Assembly: GCA_021817755.1 (NCBI GenBank)
Contig: JAKAGC010000318.1
Span: 1-5,555, forward strand
DNA length: 5,555 nucleotides
Direction: 5' to 3'
DNA from: Acidobacteriota bacterium
GTDB lineage: Bacteria; Acidobacteriota; Aminicenantia; UBA2199
The notes beneath the pieces were generated by a model. The model did not search any database. It saw only the letters and a list, made by a program, of their open reading frames with translations, and was not told where the DNA came from. Shown piece by piece: positions 5,515 through 5,555 of this stretch; positions within the stretch are counted from its first letter, which is position 1, and every line of letters begins with the position of its first letter. The position numbers were made by a program, and so were the translations under genes.

Positions 5515-5555
5515 TCTTTTTATGTAAATTCCATTACAAAAAATCAGGTTTAAAT

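Overview
The window comes from a bacterium with AT-leaning DNA (roughly 40% G+C by eye) and an anaerobic or H2-metabolising lifestyle. It reads as ordinary chromosome: there are no transposases, phage genes, tRNAs, rRNAs or CRISPR arrays. The phylum cannot be fixed from this stretch. The best promoter (TTGAAT-N17-TATAAT, upstream of the last gene) is sigma70-like rather than the Bacteroidota type. The adenosine-specific kinase family is, from general knowledge, common in archaea and in thermophilic or anaerobic bacteria.

Left block (1-2842, + strand): the 3' part of a group 3 [NiFe]-hydrogenase large subunit (MvhA/HoxH type, cut by the window edge) is followed after 17 bp by its probable maturation endopeptidase. 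After a further 27 bp comes a six-TM sensor histidine kinase with a RegB-like membrane signature. The tight spacing suggests one operon. The protease would trim the hydrogenase C-terminal tail after Ni insertion, and the kinase could report redox or quinone status to a response regulator encoded elsewhere.

Middle (2843-4032): a 188-bp intergenic region is rich in short dyads and contains a strong Shine-Dalgarno sequence that serves only a two-codon ORF. It is followed by a stand-alone, divergent ParB-like protein (3031-3897). The dyad TGTGAG-AAC-CTCACA upstream of this gene and the perfect palindrome GTTCACA-GG-TGTGAAC inside it share the 8-mer TCACAGGT. That makes them candidate binding sites, possibly for the gene's own product.

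Right block: a monocistronic-looking adenosine-specific kinase (4033-4515, +) converges, with a 20-bp gap, on a CDF-family zinc exporter (4536-5453, -). The exporter has its own good promoter at the right edge. These two genes have no evident functional link to the hydrogenase block.

The points most worth following up are a Pro-to-Met change in the hydrogenase active-site canopy motif, the hydrogenase-linked RegB-like kinase with an atypical H-box, and the ParB-like gene with its dyads.
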